A stretch of DNA of 64,000 bases, from contig NZ_RCNT01000001.1 in assembly GCF_003688285.1 (NCBI RefSeq), positions 558,001 to 622,000 of the forward strand. Reading direction: 5' to 3'. Origin of the DNA: Rhodophyticola porphyridii. Lineage in GTDB: Bacteria; Pseudomonadota; Alphaproteobacteria; Rhodobacterales; Rhodobacteraceae. The position numbers and the translations under genes are program-made. Numbering within the stretch: position 1 is the stretch's first letter; each line of letters begins with the position of its first letter. Under the pieces are notes generated by a model, which was not told the DNA's origin, made no database searches, and saw only the letters and a list, made by a program, of their open reading frames with translations. Of this stretch, positions 1-8,623 are shown piece after piece.

Positions 1-989
1 TCGAAGGAAAAGGAGGCGTCGTTCAGTGCCAGCTTCTCGATCGCGTCGCGCAGATCCTCGAACTGTGCGCTGTCGACGGGGAAGAGGCCGCAGAAGACCA
101 CCGGCTGCGAAGGTTTGAAGCCCGGCAGCGGCTCGGTCGCGCCCTTGCGTTCATGGGTGATGGTGTCGCCCACGCGCGTGTCGCGGACCTGTTTGATCGA
201 GGCGGTGAGAAAGCCCATTTCGCCGGGCCCAAGCTCGGGGATGTCTTTCATCTTCGGGGTGAAGACGCCGAGCCGGTCGATCGGGTAGAGCCCGCCGGTG
301 CGCATCATCCTGATCCTGTCGCCCTTGCGGATCACGCCGTCGATGACGCGGATCAGGACGACGACGCCGAGATACGCGTCATAGTAGCTGTCCACCAGCA
401 TGGCCTTGAGCGGCGCGTCGCGGTCGCCCTTGGGTGCGGGCAGGCGGGTGACGATGGCTTCCAGCACTTCGGGGATGCCCACCCCGGTCTTGGCCGAGAT
501 CAGGACGGCATCGGACGCGTCGATGCCGATCACATCCTCGATCTGCTCGCGGACCCGCTCGGGCTCGGCGGCGGGCAGGTCGACCTTGTTGAGGACCGGT
601 ACGATTTCATGGTCTGCATCGATGGCCTGATAGACATTGGCCAGCGTCTGCGCCTCGACACCCTGTGAGGCGTCCACCACCAGAAGCGAACCTTCTACGG
701 CGCGCATCGAACGGCTGACCTCATAGGCGAAATCCACGTGTCCGGGCGTGTCGATGAGGTTGAGGATATAGGTGTGGCCGTCTTTGGCGGGGTATTCGAT
801 GCGGACGGTGTTGGCCTTGATGGTGATGCCGCGCTCCCGCTCGATATCCATGGCGTCGAGCATTTGCTCCTTCATGTCCCGTTCGGCCACGGTGCCGGTC
901 AGCTGGATCAGCCGGTCGGCAAGGGTGGATTTGCCGTGGTCGATATGGGCCACGATGGAGAAGTTGCGGATGCGGGAGAGGTCGGTCAT
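1..989 (-). CDS. lepA: Elongation factor 4 (LepA), C-terminus cut by window edge
   Basis: Ribosome-associated translational GTPase that back-translocates stalled ribosomes. Translating the minus strand from the ATG at 989 gives a LepA N-terminus. The G1 P-loop AHIDHGKST is at residues 14-22, switch I RGITIK near 53-58, G3 DTPGH at 80-84 and G4 NKVD at 134-137, followed by the domain II beta-barrel. About 329 of the usual ~600 residues are inside the window; the rest lies left of base 1. AGG about six bases before the ATG is a weak ribosome binding site. The gene is divergent from the ParB-like gene at 1344. The family assignment is secure from the motifs. Confidence 0.95.
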   Translation of the reverse strand, partial: MTDLSRIRNFSIVAHIDHGKSTLADRLIQLTGTVAERDMKEQMLDAMDIERERGITIKANTVRIEYPAKDGHTYILNLIDTPGHVDFAYEVSRSMRAVEGSLLVVDASQGVEAQTLANVYQAIDADHEIVPVLNKVDLPAAEPERVREQIEDVIGIDASDAVLISAKTGVGIPEVLEAIVTRLPAPKGDRDAPLKAMLVDSYYDAYLGVVVLIRVIDGVIRKGDRIRMMRTGGLYPIDRLGVFTPKMKDIPELGPGEMGFLTASIKQVRDTRVGDTITHERKGATEPLPGFKPSQPVVFCGLFPVDSAQFEDLRDAIEKLALNDASFSF

Positions 990-1343
990 GTCGGCCTGCG
1001 TGATAAGGGTCAGCCGGTGAGATAGCCCAAGGTCGTGGGTGAGGGAAGGGGTGGCGCGTTTCTCGATGCGTAGGCATGGCTGGCTGGCCGGGGGGGAAAC
1101 TGGAAAACCTCCCGGCGCGCGGTCTGATTGCCAAGTGGCCGCGCTTTGCACGTGGCCGGATTGCACCGGAAGACGCAGCGCGGGAGGCTGTGAGACAGGC
1201 CCCTTATCCGGCGCACGTCCGGCACGACGCGGCGCGTTGAAATTCAGGATGCAGGCCCTGAAGGAGGCCGCGGGAAATTCAATGTAGGCCGGCGGCAGGT
1301 GTGCTAGGCTGGGTTCAAACCCCCGCAGCCAAGGATGCCGCCC
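990..1343. other. Intergenic region between lepA and the ParB-like gene
   Basis: About 350 bases lie between two divergent genes. I see no convincing reading frame with typical codon phase. It must hold the promoters of both neighbours. A TAGGCT-like -10 hexamer sits near 1303, shortly before the plus-strand gene. A T-loop-like string near 1312 is not part of a foldable tRNA. Confidence 0.4.
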
Positions 1344-1592
1344 ATGCTGAGGACCCATACCTTGCCGATCGATGAGGTCTACGTGCCTGTCAAACGCGCC
1401 AAGACGCTGGAGGCGGGCAAGGTCGAGGCGCTGGCCAATGACATTCTGGAAAACGGGCAGACCACGCCCATCCGTGTGCGGCAGGGCAAGGGGCGATATG
1501 TGCTGATCGAAGGGTATCATCGCCTGGAAGCGCTGCGCGCCCTGGGAGAAGAGACCGTGACCGGGTTCGTCGTGCAGGCGCGGCAGCACTAA
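1344..1592 (+). CDS. Small ParB/Srx N-terminal-domain protein
   Basis: An 82-residue protein made only of a ParB-N (sulfiredoxin-like) fold. An [10 protein letters not shown] segment is followed by [14 protein letters not shown], the ParB box in which E, G, H and R form the nucleotide-binding surface. There is no helix-turn-helix or dimerisation domain, so it is not a chromosome-partition ParB. Its molecular role is unknown. AAGGA lies eight bases before the ATG at 1344, so I prefer this start to the ATG at 1335, which overlaps the same AAGGA. The 3' end overlaps the convergent Lrp gene by four bases. Confidence 0.75.
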   Translation: MLRTHTLPIDEVYVPVKRAKTLEAGKVEALANDILENGQTTPIRVRQGKGRYVLIEGYHRLEALRALGEETVTGFVVQARQH

Positions 1593-2044
1593 TCCCGCGG
1601 CATGACCTCCCGCTGCACCATGGTGCGGAGCGAAAAGCTGGACCGGGTTGCGCGGATGCCGGGGACGTGCATCAGGTGTTTTTCCAGGAACCGGTCGAAG
1701 GCCGCGAGATCCGGCGCCACGACTTTCAGAAGAATGTCGCGGGTGCCTGTCATCAGATGGCATTCCACCACCTCGTCAAACCGGGTCACCGCGCGTTCGA
1801 AGGCCGCCACGGTGTCATGGCTCTGGCGCTCCAGCTCCACGAAAATGAACACGGTGAGCGGATAGCCCAGTTTCGTCTGGTCGACGTGGGCTGCATAGCC
1901 GGTGATGATGCCGTCACTCTCCAGTCTGGCGACGCGACGGGCACAGGGCGTGGGCGACAGGCCGACCCGGTCAGCCAGTTCGACGATCGGAATCCGTCCA
2001 TCGCGCTGCAGCGTGGTGATAATCCGGCGGTCGATTTTGTCCAT
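1589..2044 (-). CDS. Lrp/AsnC family transcriptional regulator
   Basis: A 151-residue feast/famine regulator. Residues 1-60 form the AsnC-type helix-turn-helix, with the recognition stretch [14 protein letters not shown] near 25-38. Residues about 67-140 form the RAM effector-binding domain. The length is typical of the family. The gene is divergently transcribed from leucine dehydrogenase, with 128 bases between the starts. This is the usual arrangement of an Lrp-type local regulator and its amino-acid catabolic target, so control of the neighbour by branched-chain amino acids is likely but inferred. Confidence 0.9.
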   Translation of the reverse strand: MDKIDRRIITTLQRDGRIPIVELADRVGLSPTPCARRVARLESDGIITGYAAHVDQTKLGYPLTVFIFVELERQSHDTVAAFERAVTRFDEVVECHLMTGTRDILLKVVAPDLAAFDRFLEKHLMHVPGIRATRSSFSLRTMVQREVMPRD

Positions 2045-2172
2045 GAGTGGAAAACTCTATCAGATCGGCATTTCTTAGATTTTATCCCCATTTTTTCCTG
2101 CCGCAAGGCCAATCTTTGCCGTCTTTCGCTCCGCGCTCCAGGCTAGCCTTTTCAGGTCAGAGGAGGCCCAGA

Positions 2173-3222
2173 ATGATCGTCACACCCATTTCCCGTCCCA
2201 CCCATGAAGAGGTTCTCCGTGTCGAAGACGGGAGTTGCGGACTGATTGGATTCATCGCCGTTCACTCCACGCAGCTTGGCCCGGCAGCGGGCGGATTGCG
2301 GATGCGGCCCTATGACAGCGAGGAGGCGGCGCTGGAGGATGCGCTGAGGCTTTCGCGCGGGATGACATTCAAGAATGCGGCGGCCGATCTGCCCCTGGGC
2401 GGTGGCAAGGCGGCGATCATCGGCGATCCCAAAACCAAGACCAGGGCGCAACTTCTGGCATTCGCCCGCGCGATAGACGGTCTGGCGGGCCGTTACTGGA
2501 CGGCGGAGGATATGGGGATGAGCCCGGCCGATATGGCGACGATGGCCACGGTTACGCCGTTCGTGGCCGGGTTGCCGGACGGGGCGTTTGCAAGCGGCGA
2601 TCCCTCCCCCATCACGGCGCGGGGCATCTTTCAGGCGATCCGGACGACGGCGAGATTTCGCTTCGGCTCTCCGATTCTGGCGGGACGACATGTGGCGGTG
2701 CAGGGGCTGGGCCATGTGGGCTGGCATCTGTGCAAGCTGCTGCGGGCCGGCGGTGCGCGGTTGAGCGTGGCCGATATCGACCCCGAGCGCGCGGCTTGGG
2801 CCGGGCAGAGCTTTGGCGCCACAGTTGTCGGCGCGGATCGGATCCTGGAGGTGGAGGCCGATATTCTGGCTCCATGCGCAATCGGCGGCGTACTGAACGC
2901 CGACACGATCGCGGCTTTGCAGGTTCGGGCCGTGGCCGGCGGGGCCAACAATCAGCTGGCGCGCGCGGAGGACGGCGCGGCGCTGCATGCGCGCGGCATC
3001 CTCTATGCGCCGGATTACGTGGCCAATGCGGGCGGGATCATCAATGTCGCAACCGAGATTCTGCGGATTCGGGACCGGCAGGGGTTTGTCAGCGACAAAC
3101 TGGCCGCCCTTGACGAAACGCTGGAGGCCATCTTCAAGCGCGCCGCGGAGCGGGGTGTGGGACCAGATCGTGTGGCCGATGAAACGGTCGCCGCCAAGAT
3201 GCAGCGCCTCAGGGCCGCCTGA
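2173..3222 (+). CDS. Leucine dehydrogenase-type amino acid dehydrogenase (Glu/Leu/Phe/Val family)
   Basis: NAD-dependent oxidative deamination of branched-chain amino acids to 2-oxo acids and ammonia. The N-terminal substrate domain holds the conserved lysines K67 (TFKNA) and K79 (GGGKA). The Rossmann domain has GLGHVGWHLC near residue 175. VANAGGIINVATE near the end is typical of leucine dehydrogenases. The 349-residue length fits. A strong AGAGGAGG ribosome binding site lies six bases before the ATG at 2173, which rules out the longer in-frame start at 2047. Substrate preference among Leu, Val and Phe cannot be settled from sequence alone. Confidence 0.9.
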   Translation: MIVTPISRPTHEEVLRVEDGSCGLIGFIAVHSTQLGPAAGGLRMRPYDSEEAALEDALRLSRGMTFKNAAADLPLGGGKAAIIGDPKTKTRAQLLAFARAIDGLAGRYWTAEDMGMSPADMATMATVTPFVAGLPDGAFASGDPSPITARGIFQAIRTTARFRFGSPILAGRHVAVQGLGHVGWHLCKLLRAGGARLSVADIDPERAAWAGQSFGATVVGADRILEVEADILAPCAIGGVLNADTIAALQVRAVAGGANNQLARAEDGAALHARGILYAPDYVANAGGIINVATEILRIRDRQGFVSDKLAALDETLEAIFKRAAERGVGPDRVADETVAAKMQRLRAA

Positions 3223-3330
3223 TCCCTGCGTGACGGGAAACATTGAAAACCCTGGCGTTTTCGGGCATTCTTCGGCGTGATCAGGAAGGCGTCAGATCTT
3301 CCGTAAACGTGCATGAATGAGGCCAGTGAC

Positions 3331-3642
3331 ATGAAGAAATCCGTTTTGCTTCTGGCGGCGCTGATGATGGCCAGCGCGCCCATTTCCACGCCGGCATCCG
3401 CGAATGCGATCGAGCGGGCCTGCAACCAGTCGGACCGCCGGGCCGCCAACCGGCAGCTTTGCGGCTGTATCGGGGTCGTGGCCGATATGACGCTCAGCAG
3501 GACCGATCAGCGCCAGGCGGCGCGGTTCTTCAGCGACCCGCAGCGGGCGCAGGATGTGCGGATGTCGGACCGCGCCAGCGACGAGGCGTTCTGGGATCGT
3601 TACCGCTCTTTCGGGGAAACCGCCGAAGCGATGTGTGGCTGA
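3331..3642 (+). CDS. Small secreted cysteine-containing protein of unknown function
   Basis: A 103-residue protein. Residues 1-24 form a clear Sec signal peptide ending at an ASA-type cleavage site, so the product is periplasmic. The mature part has four cysteines (near residues 31, 43, 45 and the C-terminal CG) that could form two disulfides. It is rich in Asp and Arg. I recall similar short proteins in other Rhodobacteraceae but know no function. GAGG eight bases before 3331 supports this start over the ATG at 3313. Its 3' end overlaps the convergent phosphatase gene by 43 bases. Confidence 0.75.
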   Translation: MKKSVLLLAALMMASAPISTPASANAIERACNQSDRRAANRQLCGCIGVVADMTLSRTDQRQAARFFSDPQRAQDVRMSDRASDEAFWDRYRSFGETAEAMCG

Positions 3643-4067
3643 GCCGCCCAGGCTTTCGCGCCCGTTTCGATCAGATCCATCGTTGTGTCGAAATCCCTTG
3701 TGAAATAGGGGTCGGGCACGTCTTCGGGCGTCCCGTCCGCATGGGCGAGAAACAGTGCAAGTTCTGCCCGTGATCCCCCGGGCCGGATCGCGCGCAGATC
3801 GGCAAGGTTCTGGCGATCCATCGCCAGGACAAGATCGAAATCCTCGAAATCGCATGGGCCGACCTGCCGCGCGCGTTGACCGGACAGGTCATAGCCACGT
3901 GCCAACGCGGTCGTTTGCATGGGCCCGTAGGGCGCGCGGCCGATATGCCAGTCACCGGTGCCCGCACTGTCGATCCCTGCGCCGGGCAGCAGGACTTCCA
4001 GCACCGCCTGACCGGCGGGCGAGCGGCAGATATTGCCCAGGCAGACACATAAGATACGGGTGGTCAT
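3600..4067 (-). CDS. Low-molecular-weight protein-tyrosine phosphatase
   Basis: A cytosolic cysteine phosphatase, here 155 residues. The P-loop C(X)5RS is at residues 9-16 (C9 nucleophile, R15), right at the N-terminus as in the family. The general-acid DPYF motif is near the C-terminus. The start at 4067 is preceded by AAGGAG at good spacing; the frame is open further upstream, but that extension runs into cobB. It is divergent from the sirtuin gene, with 43 bases between starts. The C-terminal 14 codons overlap the 3' end of the secreted-protein gene. Physiological substrates are not evident. Confidence 0.92.
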   Translation of the reverse strand: MTTRILCVCLGNICRSPAGQAVLEVLLPGAGIDSAGTGDWHIGRAPYGPMQTTALARGYDLSGQRARQVGPCDFEDFDLVLAMDRQNLADLRAIRPGGSRAELALFLAHADGTPEDVPDPYFTRDFDTTMDLIETGAKAWAAQPHIASAVSPKER

Positions 4068-4110
4068 GACAGGCTCCTTTCGGGCAGTCTTGCCATGAAA
4101 GGGGATGTCG

Positions 4111-4812
4111 ATGGAACGAATTGTCATTCTGACGGGCGCGGGCGTCTCCGCCGAAAGCGGTCTGGGCACGTTCCGCGACACCGACGGGCTTTGGACCAGG
4201 TACGATCTGGAAGAGGTGGCAACCCCGGAAGGTTTTGCGCGCAACCCGGGCCTTGTGCATGAGTTCTACAACGCCCGGCGCGCCAATACGCTGGCGGCCA
4301 CACCCAATGCGGCCCATCAGGCGCTGGCCCGGCTGGAGCGTGACTGGCCGGGGGAGGTGGTTCTGGTCACGCAGAATGTGGATGATCTGCATGAGCGCGC
4401 GGGGTCGGTCGCCCTGATCCATATGCATGGGGTTCTGACGGGAGCGCTATGCGCCGCCTGCGGCCACCGTTGGCCTGCGCCCCGGGCGATGGACATGACC
4501 GATCTCTGCCCGTCCTGCGACCGGGCCGCAACGCGCCCCGATATCGTATGGTTCGGCGAGATGCCGTATCAGATGGACAGGATTTATGACGCGGTGGCGC
4601 GCGCCGATCTGTTCGTGTCCATCGGCACCTCGGGCGAAGTGTATCCCGCCGCCGGGCTGGTGGAGGAGGCGCGGATGGCGGGGGCAGAAACGGTGGAGAT
4701 CAATCTGGAGCCGACCCGCCGGCCGGGCCTTTTCGACGAGGTGATCGCGGGCCATGCGTCGCGTGCCGTTCCGTCATGGGTCGAGCGGATCATCGCCGGC
4801 AAGGGCGGCTGA
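4111..4812 (+). CDS. cobB: NAD-dependent protein deacylase, sirtuin family
   Basis: Removes acyl groups from protein lysines using NAD. The Rossmann signature ILTGAGVSAESGLGTFRD is at the N-terminus. Y and R of YNARR are the class III residues linked to succinyl/malonyl removal. TQNVDDLHERAG and the catalytic histidine in HMHG follow. Two Cys pairs (CAAC, CPSC) bind the structural zinc, and the GTSGEVYPA loop closes the NAD site. At 233 residues it is of usual length. AAAGGGG lies six bases before the ATG at 4111 and abuts the ATG at 4105, so I chose 4111. Confidence 0.93.
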   Translation: MERIVILTGAGVSAESGLGTFRDTDGLWTRYDLEEVATPEGFARNPGLVHEFYNARRANTLAATPNAAHQALARLERDWPGEVVLVTQNVDDLHERAGSVALIHMHGVLTGALCAACGHRWPAPRAMDMTDLCPSCDRAATRPDIVWFGEMPYQMDRIYDAVARADLFVSIGTSGEVYPAAGLVEEARMAGAETVEINLEPTRRPGLFDEVIAGHASRAVPSWVERIIAGKGG

Positions 4813-4929
4813 GAGGATGCGGGTGGCGCGCCCGTCCGCGAAACTACGGAGAGACGCGCCACCGGGGGGTGATCGCCCCGACGCCGGTGCCCGGGCAGGG
4901 CGCTCGGTCGGAAGGACCAGCGCCGGACG

Positions 4930-5394
4930 CTAGCCGCCCATGCTGCCGTGATCCTGACGTTCCAGATCGACGGGGATCCTCACGGTCACCGGGTCCGCAT
5001 GTTCGAAGCGGATCGTCACCTCGATCTCGTCGCCATGAACGAAGGGCGCTGTCAGCCCCATGAACATGATGTGATCGCCGCCGCGGGCCAGCATATGGGT
5101 TTCGCCGGCAGCGACGGGGAAGCCATCCTCGACCTCGACCATGCGCATGACCCCATTGCCGTCCTGCAGATGGGTGTGAAGTTCGACCCGGGCCGCCGCA
5201 TCCGAACTGACCGAAACCATCCGGTCGTCGATATCGCCGTTATTAGTGATGGCCATGAAGGCCGCGCCGGTCTGGGCGACGGGGCTGGCAGATCGGGCAT
5301 AGGCATCTTCGATGATCATTTCGGCCTTGGCCGCGCCGGGCAGGATGAAACCAAGTGTGATGGCGACGGCAAGCGCCGCTGCTTTGATGGACAT
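4930..5394 (-). CDS. PCu(A)C-type periplasmic copper chaperone
   Basis: Delivers Cu(I) in the periplasm, typically to the CuA site of cytochrome oxidase. The 154-residue product begins with a signal peptide (residues 1-22, ending AKAE). The mature domain has the family layout: a His-rich HTH stretch, MRM, then HIMFMGL, the H/M copper ligands of DUF461. GGAGG precedes the ATG at 5394. It lies 49 bases after the HxCPxC secreted-protein gene on the same strand, which suggests a two-gene copper-handling operon. Confidence 0.9.
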   Translation of the reverse strand: MSIKAAALAVAITLGFILPGAAKAEMIIEDAYARSASPVAQTGAAFMAITNNGDIDDRMVSVSSDAAARVELHTHLQDGNGVMRMVEVEDGFPVAAGETHMLARGGDHIMFMGLTAPFVHGDEIEVTIRFEHADPVTVRIPVDLERQDHGSMGG

Positions 5395-5443
5395 GGAATG
5401 CCCCTCCGTTTGTGAGAGAATACTGAGACGTGAAGTGCTGGTG

Positions 5444-5794
5444 TCAGGCGCGGGCCGCGGGCGGGCCGCGGGCCTGAGGCCGCTGCACCTGCTCGGCATC
5501 GGCGGAGAGGTCGTGAAGCGGTGCGCGGACCGTCAAGACAGCCGGTGCGGGGGGTGTCTGGGGCGGTGTGCCGCCAAGCGCCAACGTACCGACAACGCAA
5601 TCGGGGCAGATATGCTCCTCAATCACCGGGGCGCCATCGGGGCCGATGGCGACCGTGACCTGCATGCCACCCAGGCACAGAATCATTGTGCCGTTCACCG
5701 CCATGTCGCCGCGCGCCAAAGCCATACTGACGCTGGTGAGCGACAGGATCAGTGCGAGACACACGGCAGATATGGGGCGGAAGACCCGGGTCAT
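5444..5794 (-). CDS. Secreted protein with HxCPxC motif, possibly copper-related
   Basis: A 116-residue protein with an N-terminal hydrophobic signal segment (about residues 8-27, ending ALA). The centre carries one Cys after MIL, and HICPDC near residue 63 resembles the metal-binding motif of DUF2946-type proteins. The C-terminal third is Pro- and Ala-rich and looks unstructured. Proteins of this kind often sit beside PCu(A)C chaperones, as here. A copper-related periplasmic role is inferred from motif and neighbour only; the family call is tentative. Confidence 0.65.
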   Translation of the reverse strand: MTRVFRPISAVCLALILSLTSVSMALARGDMAVNGTMILCLGGMQVTVAIGPDGAPVIEEHICPDCVVGTLALGGTPPQTPPAPAVLTVRAPLHDLSADAEQVQRPQARGPPAARA

Positions 5795-5846
5795 GTCTCT
5801 GGTCTATGCCGCCGGGCGCCGGAATGGGAAGCGACAAAATGACATC

Positions 5847-5873
5847 GGCCCCGCATCGGCGGGATGCGGGGCC
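5847..5873 (-). terminator. Hairpin downstream of rpmB
   Basis: A perfect 10-bp stem (GGCCCCGCAT / ATGCGGGGCC) with a 7-base loop lies just after the rpmB stop on the minus strand. It is followed by a moderately T-rich stretch (GTCATTTTG). It probably separates rpmB from the downstream copper-related genes. Confidence 0.6.
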
Positions 5874-5898
5874 GTCTGTGTCATGCGCAAGATCGCGA

Positions 5899-6186
5899 TC
5901 AGGCGGTGGCCTGAGCCTTTGCGATGTCTTTCTTGATTTTCAGCGCCTTGGGCGACAGCTCGTCATCCTTGGCCTTGGCAAGGAACGCGTCAAGGCCTCC
6001 GCGGTGATCCACGGTGCGCAGGGCCGCGTTCGAAATCCGCAGCTTGAACCGACGATCCAGCGTATCGGAGCCGAGCGTGACTTCGTTCAGGTTCGGCAGG
6101 AAGCGGCGCTTGGTTTTGTTGTTGGCATGGCTGACATTGTTGCCGGTCATCGGACCTTTGCCGGTCAATTCGCAGACGCGAGACAT
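5899..6186 (-). CDS. rpmB: 50S ribosomal protein bL28
   Basis: A 95-residue ribosomal protein bL28. It starts [12 protein letters not shown], then has [14 protein letters not shown] and a basic [16 protein letters not shown] segment, all typical of alphaproteobacterial bL28. The long C-terminal helix (about 70-95) is usual in this class. GAGG sits a few bases upstream of the ATG. Only one Cys (C5) is present, so this is the zinc-independent form. It is followed by a strong hairpin. Confidence 0.97.
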   Translation of the reverse strand: MSRVCELTGKGPMTGNNVSHANNKTKRRFLPNLNEVTLGSDTLDRRFKLRISNAALRTVDHRGGLDAFLAKAKDDELSPKALKIKKDIAKAQATA

Positions 6187-6445
6187 GTGGGCACCCTCGG
6201 GTTTCAGAAACGGAAGGGGGCGCGTGATCCATATCAGCGCCCCGGAAATCTTGGGCGGGGATACGGCGCGGCTTGGGTCGTGTCAAGCCGAGAATCGGAG
6301 GAACGGAGCCCTGAAAGGCCAGGCGTGCCCGGCTCGCGGAAGCGCCTGGATCCGCGCGCTATCGATCCGCCGAACCGGGCGGCGGCTGTGGACCGGCACG
6401 TTTTGGCGATTCACCCAGGCCGCGAAACGCGTTAGGTTTGCCCCG

Positions 6446-7111
6446 ATGGTGAAGGAAACCGATCTCTACCCGCCGGTGAAGGCGTTTCTCGAAGCACAAG
6501 GCTACGACGTCAAGGCCGAGATCGCAGGGGCCGATGTGGTCGCCCGGCGGGCCGATGAAGACCCCGTGATCGTTGAATTGAAAGCGCGGTTTTCGCTTGC
6601 GCTGTTTCATCAGGGCGTGGCCCGGCTTGCGGTCAGCGACGTGGTGTATCTGGCGGTGCCACGCGGCACGGGCCGGGCGTTTCACAAGGCGCTGGCGGAA
6701 AATGTGAAGCTGGCAAGGCGTCTGGGGCTTGGTCTGATGACCGTGCGCCTGACAGACGGGCTGGTGGAGGTTCATTGCGATCCGGGCCCGTATGCGCCGC
6801 GCATCTCCAAACCGCGCAAGGCGCGGTTGTTGCGCGAATTCGCCCGCCGGTCCGGCGATCCGAACCGGGGCGGGACCAATGGCAGGATCATCACGGCCTA
6901 CCGGCAGGATGCGCTGCGCTGTGCGGGGCATCTGGCCGCACACGGCCCGTGCAGAGGGGCAGCGGTCAAGGCAGCTACGGGCGTGGACCGCGCCACGACC
7001 ATCATGCGGGACGATCACTACGGCTGGTTCGAGCGGGTCGAGAAGGGCGTCTATACGCTGACCGGTGCGGGAAGGACGGCGCTGATCTCCTTCGAGACCG
7101 GGGCGCCATAA
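6446..7111 (+). CDS. DUF2161-family protein, putative PD-(D/E)XK phosphodiesterase
   Basis: A 221-residue protein of the DUF2161 family found in Rhodobacteraceae. Near residues 27-50, AGADVVARR followed later by VIVELKARF has the D...(D/E)xK spacing of PD-(D/E)XK nucleases. The C-terminal half is basic and ends with a segment that reads like a winged helix (TTIMRDDHYGWFERVEKGVYTLT). No strong ribosome binding site precedes the ATG at 6446; longer in-frame starts run into the region antisense to rpmB. The substrate is unknown, and nuclease activity is an inference from motif spacing. Confidence 0.75.
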   Translation: MVKETDLYPPVKAFLEAQGYDVKAEIAGADVVARRADEDPVIVELKARFSLALFHQGVARLAVSDVVYLAVPRGTGRAFHKALAENVKLARRLGLGLMTVRLTDGLVEVHCDPGPYAPRISKPRKARLLREFARRSGDPNRGGTNGRIITAYRQDALRCAGHLAAHGPCRGAAVKAATGVDRATTIMRDDHYGWFERVEKGVYTLTGAGRTALISFETGAP

Positions 7112-7134
7112 CCGGGTGCGCGCGCCGGAGCCTG

Positions 7135-7809
7135 TCAGTTGGTCGGGAACAGGAACACCTCGCGCACGGTGTTGCGCGGGTTCGCGTTGAGGGCCAGCAT
7201 GACGGCGTCGGCCACATCCTCCGGCATGAGCTTGTCTGGTTGCGGGCTGTCGAAAAAAGGTGTGTCGACCATTCCGGGTGCGATCACCGTGCAGCGTCCG
7301 CCCCATTCGCGCATCTCTTCGGCGAGATTGCCCGCATAGCCATGCACGAACCATTTCGACGCGCCGTAGATCGAGCCCTTGATGTGCTGCCGCCCGGCGA
7401 CGGAGCCGGTCAGAACCATCTGCCCCCGTGTTTCCTTCAGATAGGGCATTGCGGCCTTTGCGGTGTAGAGCAGGCCAAGGATGTTGAGTTGCACCAGAGC
7501 CTCCCATTCCCTGGGGTCGCCGTTTTCCGTGCCCGGCGTGTTCAGGCCCATCCCCGCATTGGCGAAGGCGGCATCGACGGCGCCGAACGCCTCCTGCAAG
7601 GCCAGAAGGCCCTGCTCCTGCACGGCCAGTTGCGTGACATCGCCGGGCAGGGCCAGCGCCGCGCCGCCCAGCTCTTCGGCCAGCGCGGTGATCTTGTCGG
7701 CGGAGCGCGCCATGAGCCCCACGTTCCAGCCCGCGTCGACGGCCGCCCGGGCGGTGGCGGCGCCGATGCCGGAAGAGGCACCGGTGATGAACAGGGTTTT
7801 GCGGGTCAT
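7135..7809 (-). CDS. Short-chain dehydrogenase/reductase
   Basis: A classical SDR of 224 residues. TGASSGIG near the N-terminus binds NAD(P), NAG is at the family position (FANAGMG), the catalytic Ser is in TGSVAG, and YGASK carries Tyr and Lys. GGAG precedes the ATG at 7809 at about ten bases. The substrate cannot be predicted. Composition resembles YdfG-like serine/3-hydroxy-acid dehydrogenases, but that is only a suggestion. It is divergent from the yjbQ pseudogene. Confidence 0.88.
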   Translation of the reverse strand: MTRKTLFITGASSGIGAATARAAVDAGWNVGLMARSADKITALAEELGGAALALPGDVTQLAVQEQGLLALQEAFGAVDAAFANAGMGLNTPGTENGDPREWEALVQLNILGLLYTAKAAMPYLKETRGQMVLTGSVAGRQHIKGSIYGASKWFVHGYAGNLAEEMREWGGRCTVIAPGMVDTPFFDSPQPDKLMPEDVADAVMLALNANPRNTVREVFLFPTN

Positions 7810-7865
7810 GGGGCGTGGTCTCCTATCAGCTTGCAACAGGTGTCGTCCTGATTTCAGATAGGCGC

Positions 7866-8282
7866 ATGGAGACAGTATTTACAGTGCAGACCCGCGGCCT
7901 GGGCCTTTACGAGATCACACCGCAGGTCGCCCGCTGGCTGTCCGGGCAGGGTCGGGGCGTGGTCACACTGATGATCCGCCATACCTCGGCCAGCCTGCTG
8001 ATACAGGAAAATGCCGATCCGGATGTGCAGACCGATCTGCTGGCCTATTTCGACCGGCTTGTCCCGGCCGCCGACGATCCGGCGATGTCCTATCTGACCC
8101 ATGTCTAGGAAGGCTCCGACGATATGCCGGCCCATATCAAGGCGGCGATGATGCCGGTTTCGCTATCGATTCCGGTGAGCGACGGGCGGATGATGCTAGG
8201 CACGTGGCAGGGGATCTATGTGGTCGAGCACCGCCGCCGGGCCCATTCACGGCAGGTGGCGGCGGTGCTGATCGAGGGTTAG
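7866..8282 (+). pseudogene. yjbQ (UPF0047, secondary thiamine-phosphate synthase) with in-frame amber codon
   Basis: Reading from ATG 7866 gives METVFTVQTRG... with the family motif HTSASLLIQENADPDVQTDL. At codon 81 (8106-8108) there is TAG. The same frame then continues without any shift to a stop at 8280-8282, encoding EGSDDMPAHIK and later LGTWQGIY and VEHR, all conserved family motifs. Total length (138 codons) is that of intact YjbQ proteins. In E. coli YjbQ the matching residue before EG is Tyr, so a single TAC/TAT to TAG change explains the stop. It may be a pseudogene, a sequencing error or a readthrough site. Confidence 0.85.
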
Positions 8283-8482
8283 TCGTCCAGCACGAAAGTG
8301 ACCATCAGATTGACCTGATAATAGTCGATCTTCCCGTCGCTGACCGCCACGCGCTGCTCCTTGACCCAGGCGCTGGTTACATTGCGCAGCGTGGAATTGG
8401 CGCGGGCCACGCCGTCCCGCACGGCGGCCTCGAAGCTGTCGGGCGATGTTGCGGAAATCTCCGTCACACGGGCGATACTCAT
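8279..8482 (-). CDS. Dodecin family flavin-binding protein
   Basis: A 67-residue dodecin. It has the family start SIARVTEISATSPDSFEAAV, the central TLRNVTSAWVKEQ in which Trp stacks on flavin, and a final beta strand YQVNLMVTFVLDD. Dodecins assemble as dodecamers that store riboflavin/FMN. This agrees with the riboflavin biosynthesis genes a few kilobases away, but no direct link is shown. The 3' end overlaps the convergent yjbQ frame by four bases. Confidence 0.9.
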   Translation of the reverse strand: MSIARVTEISATSPDSFEAAVRDGVARANSTLRNVTSAWVKEQRVAVSDGKIDYYQVNLMVTFVLDD

Positions 8483-8623
8483 GATCTGTCTCCTGTTGGG
8501 TGCTAAAGGGACAGTCTAGCAGGTTGCACCGCGCAGTTCAGGGATTTCGCCGCAAGCGCCTCTGCCCAGCGGGGCACATGACCGCCCCGGCCCGGCCCGC
8601 CAGCGAGTCGGCAGCGGCAGAAA

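Noticed and set aside
1300-1332. tRNA-like T-loop string GGGTTCAAACCCC ahead of the ParB-like gene
   Set aside because: No matching acceptor, D or anticodon stems in the ~75 bases around it.
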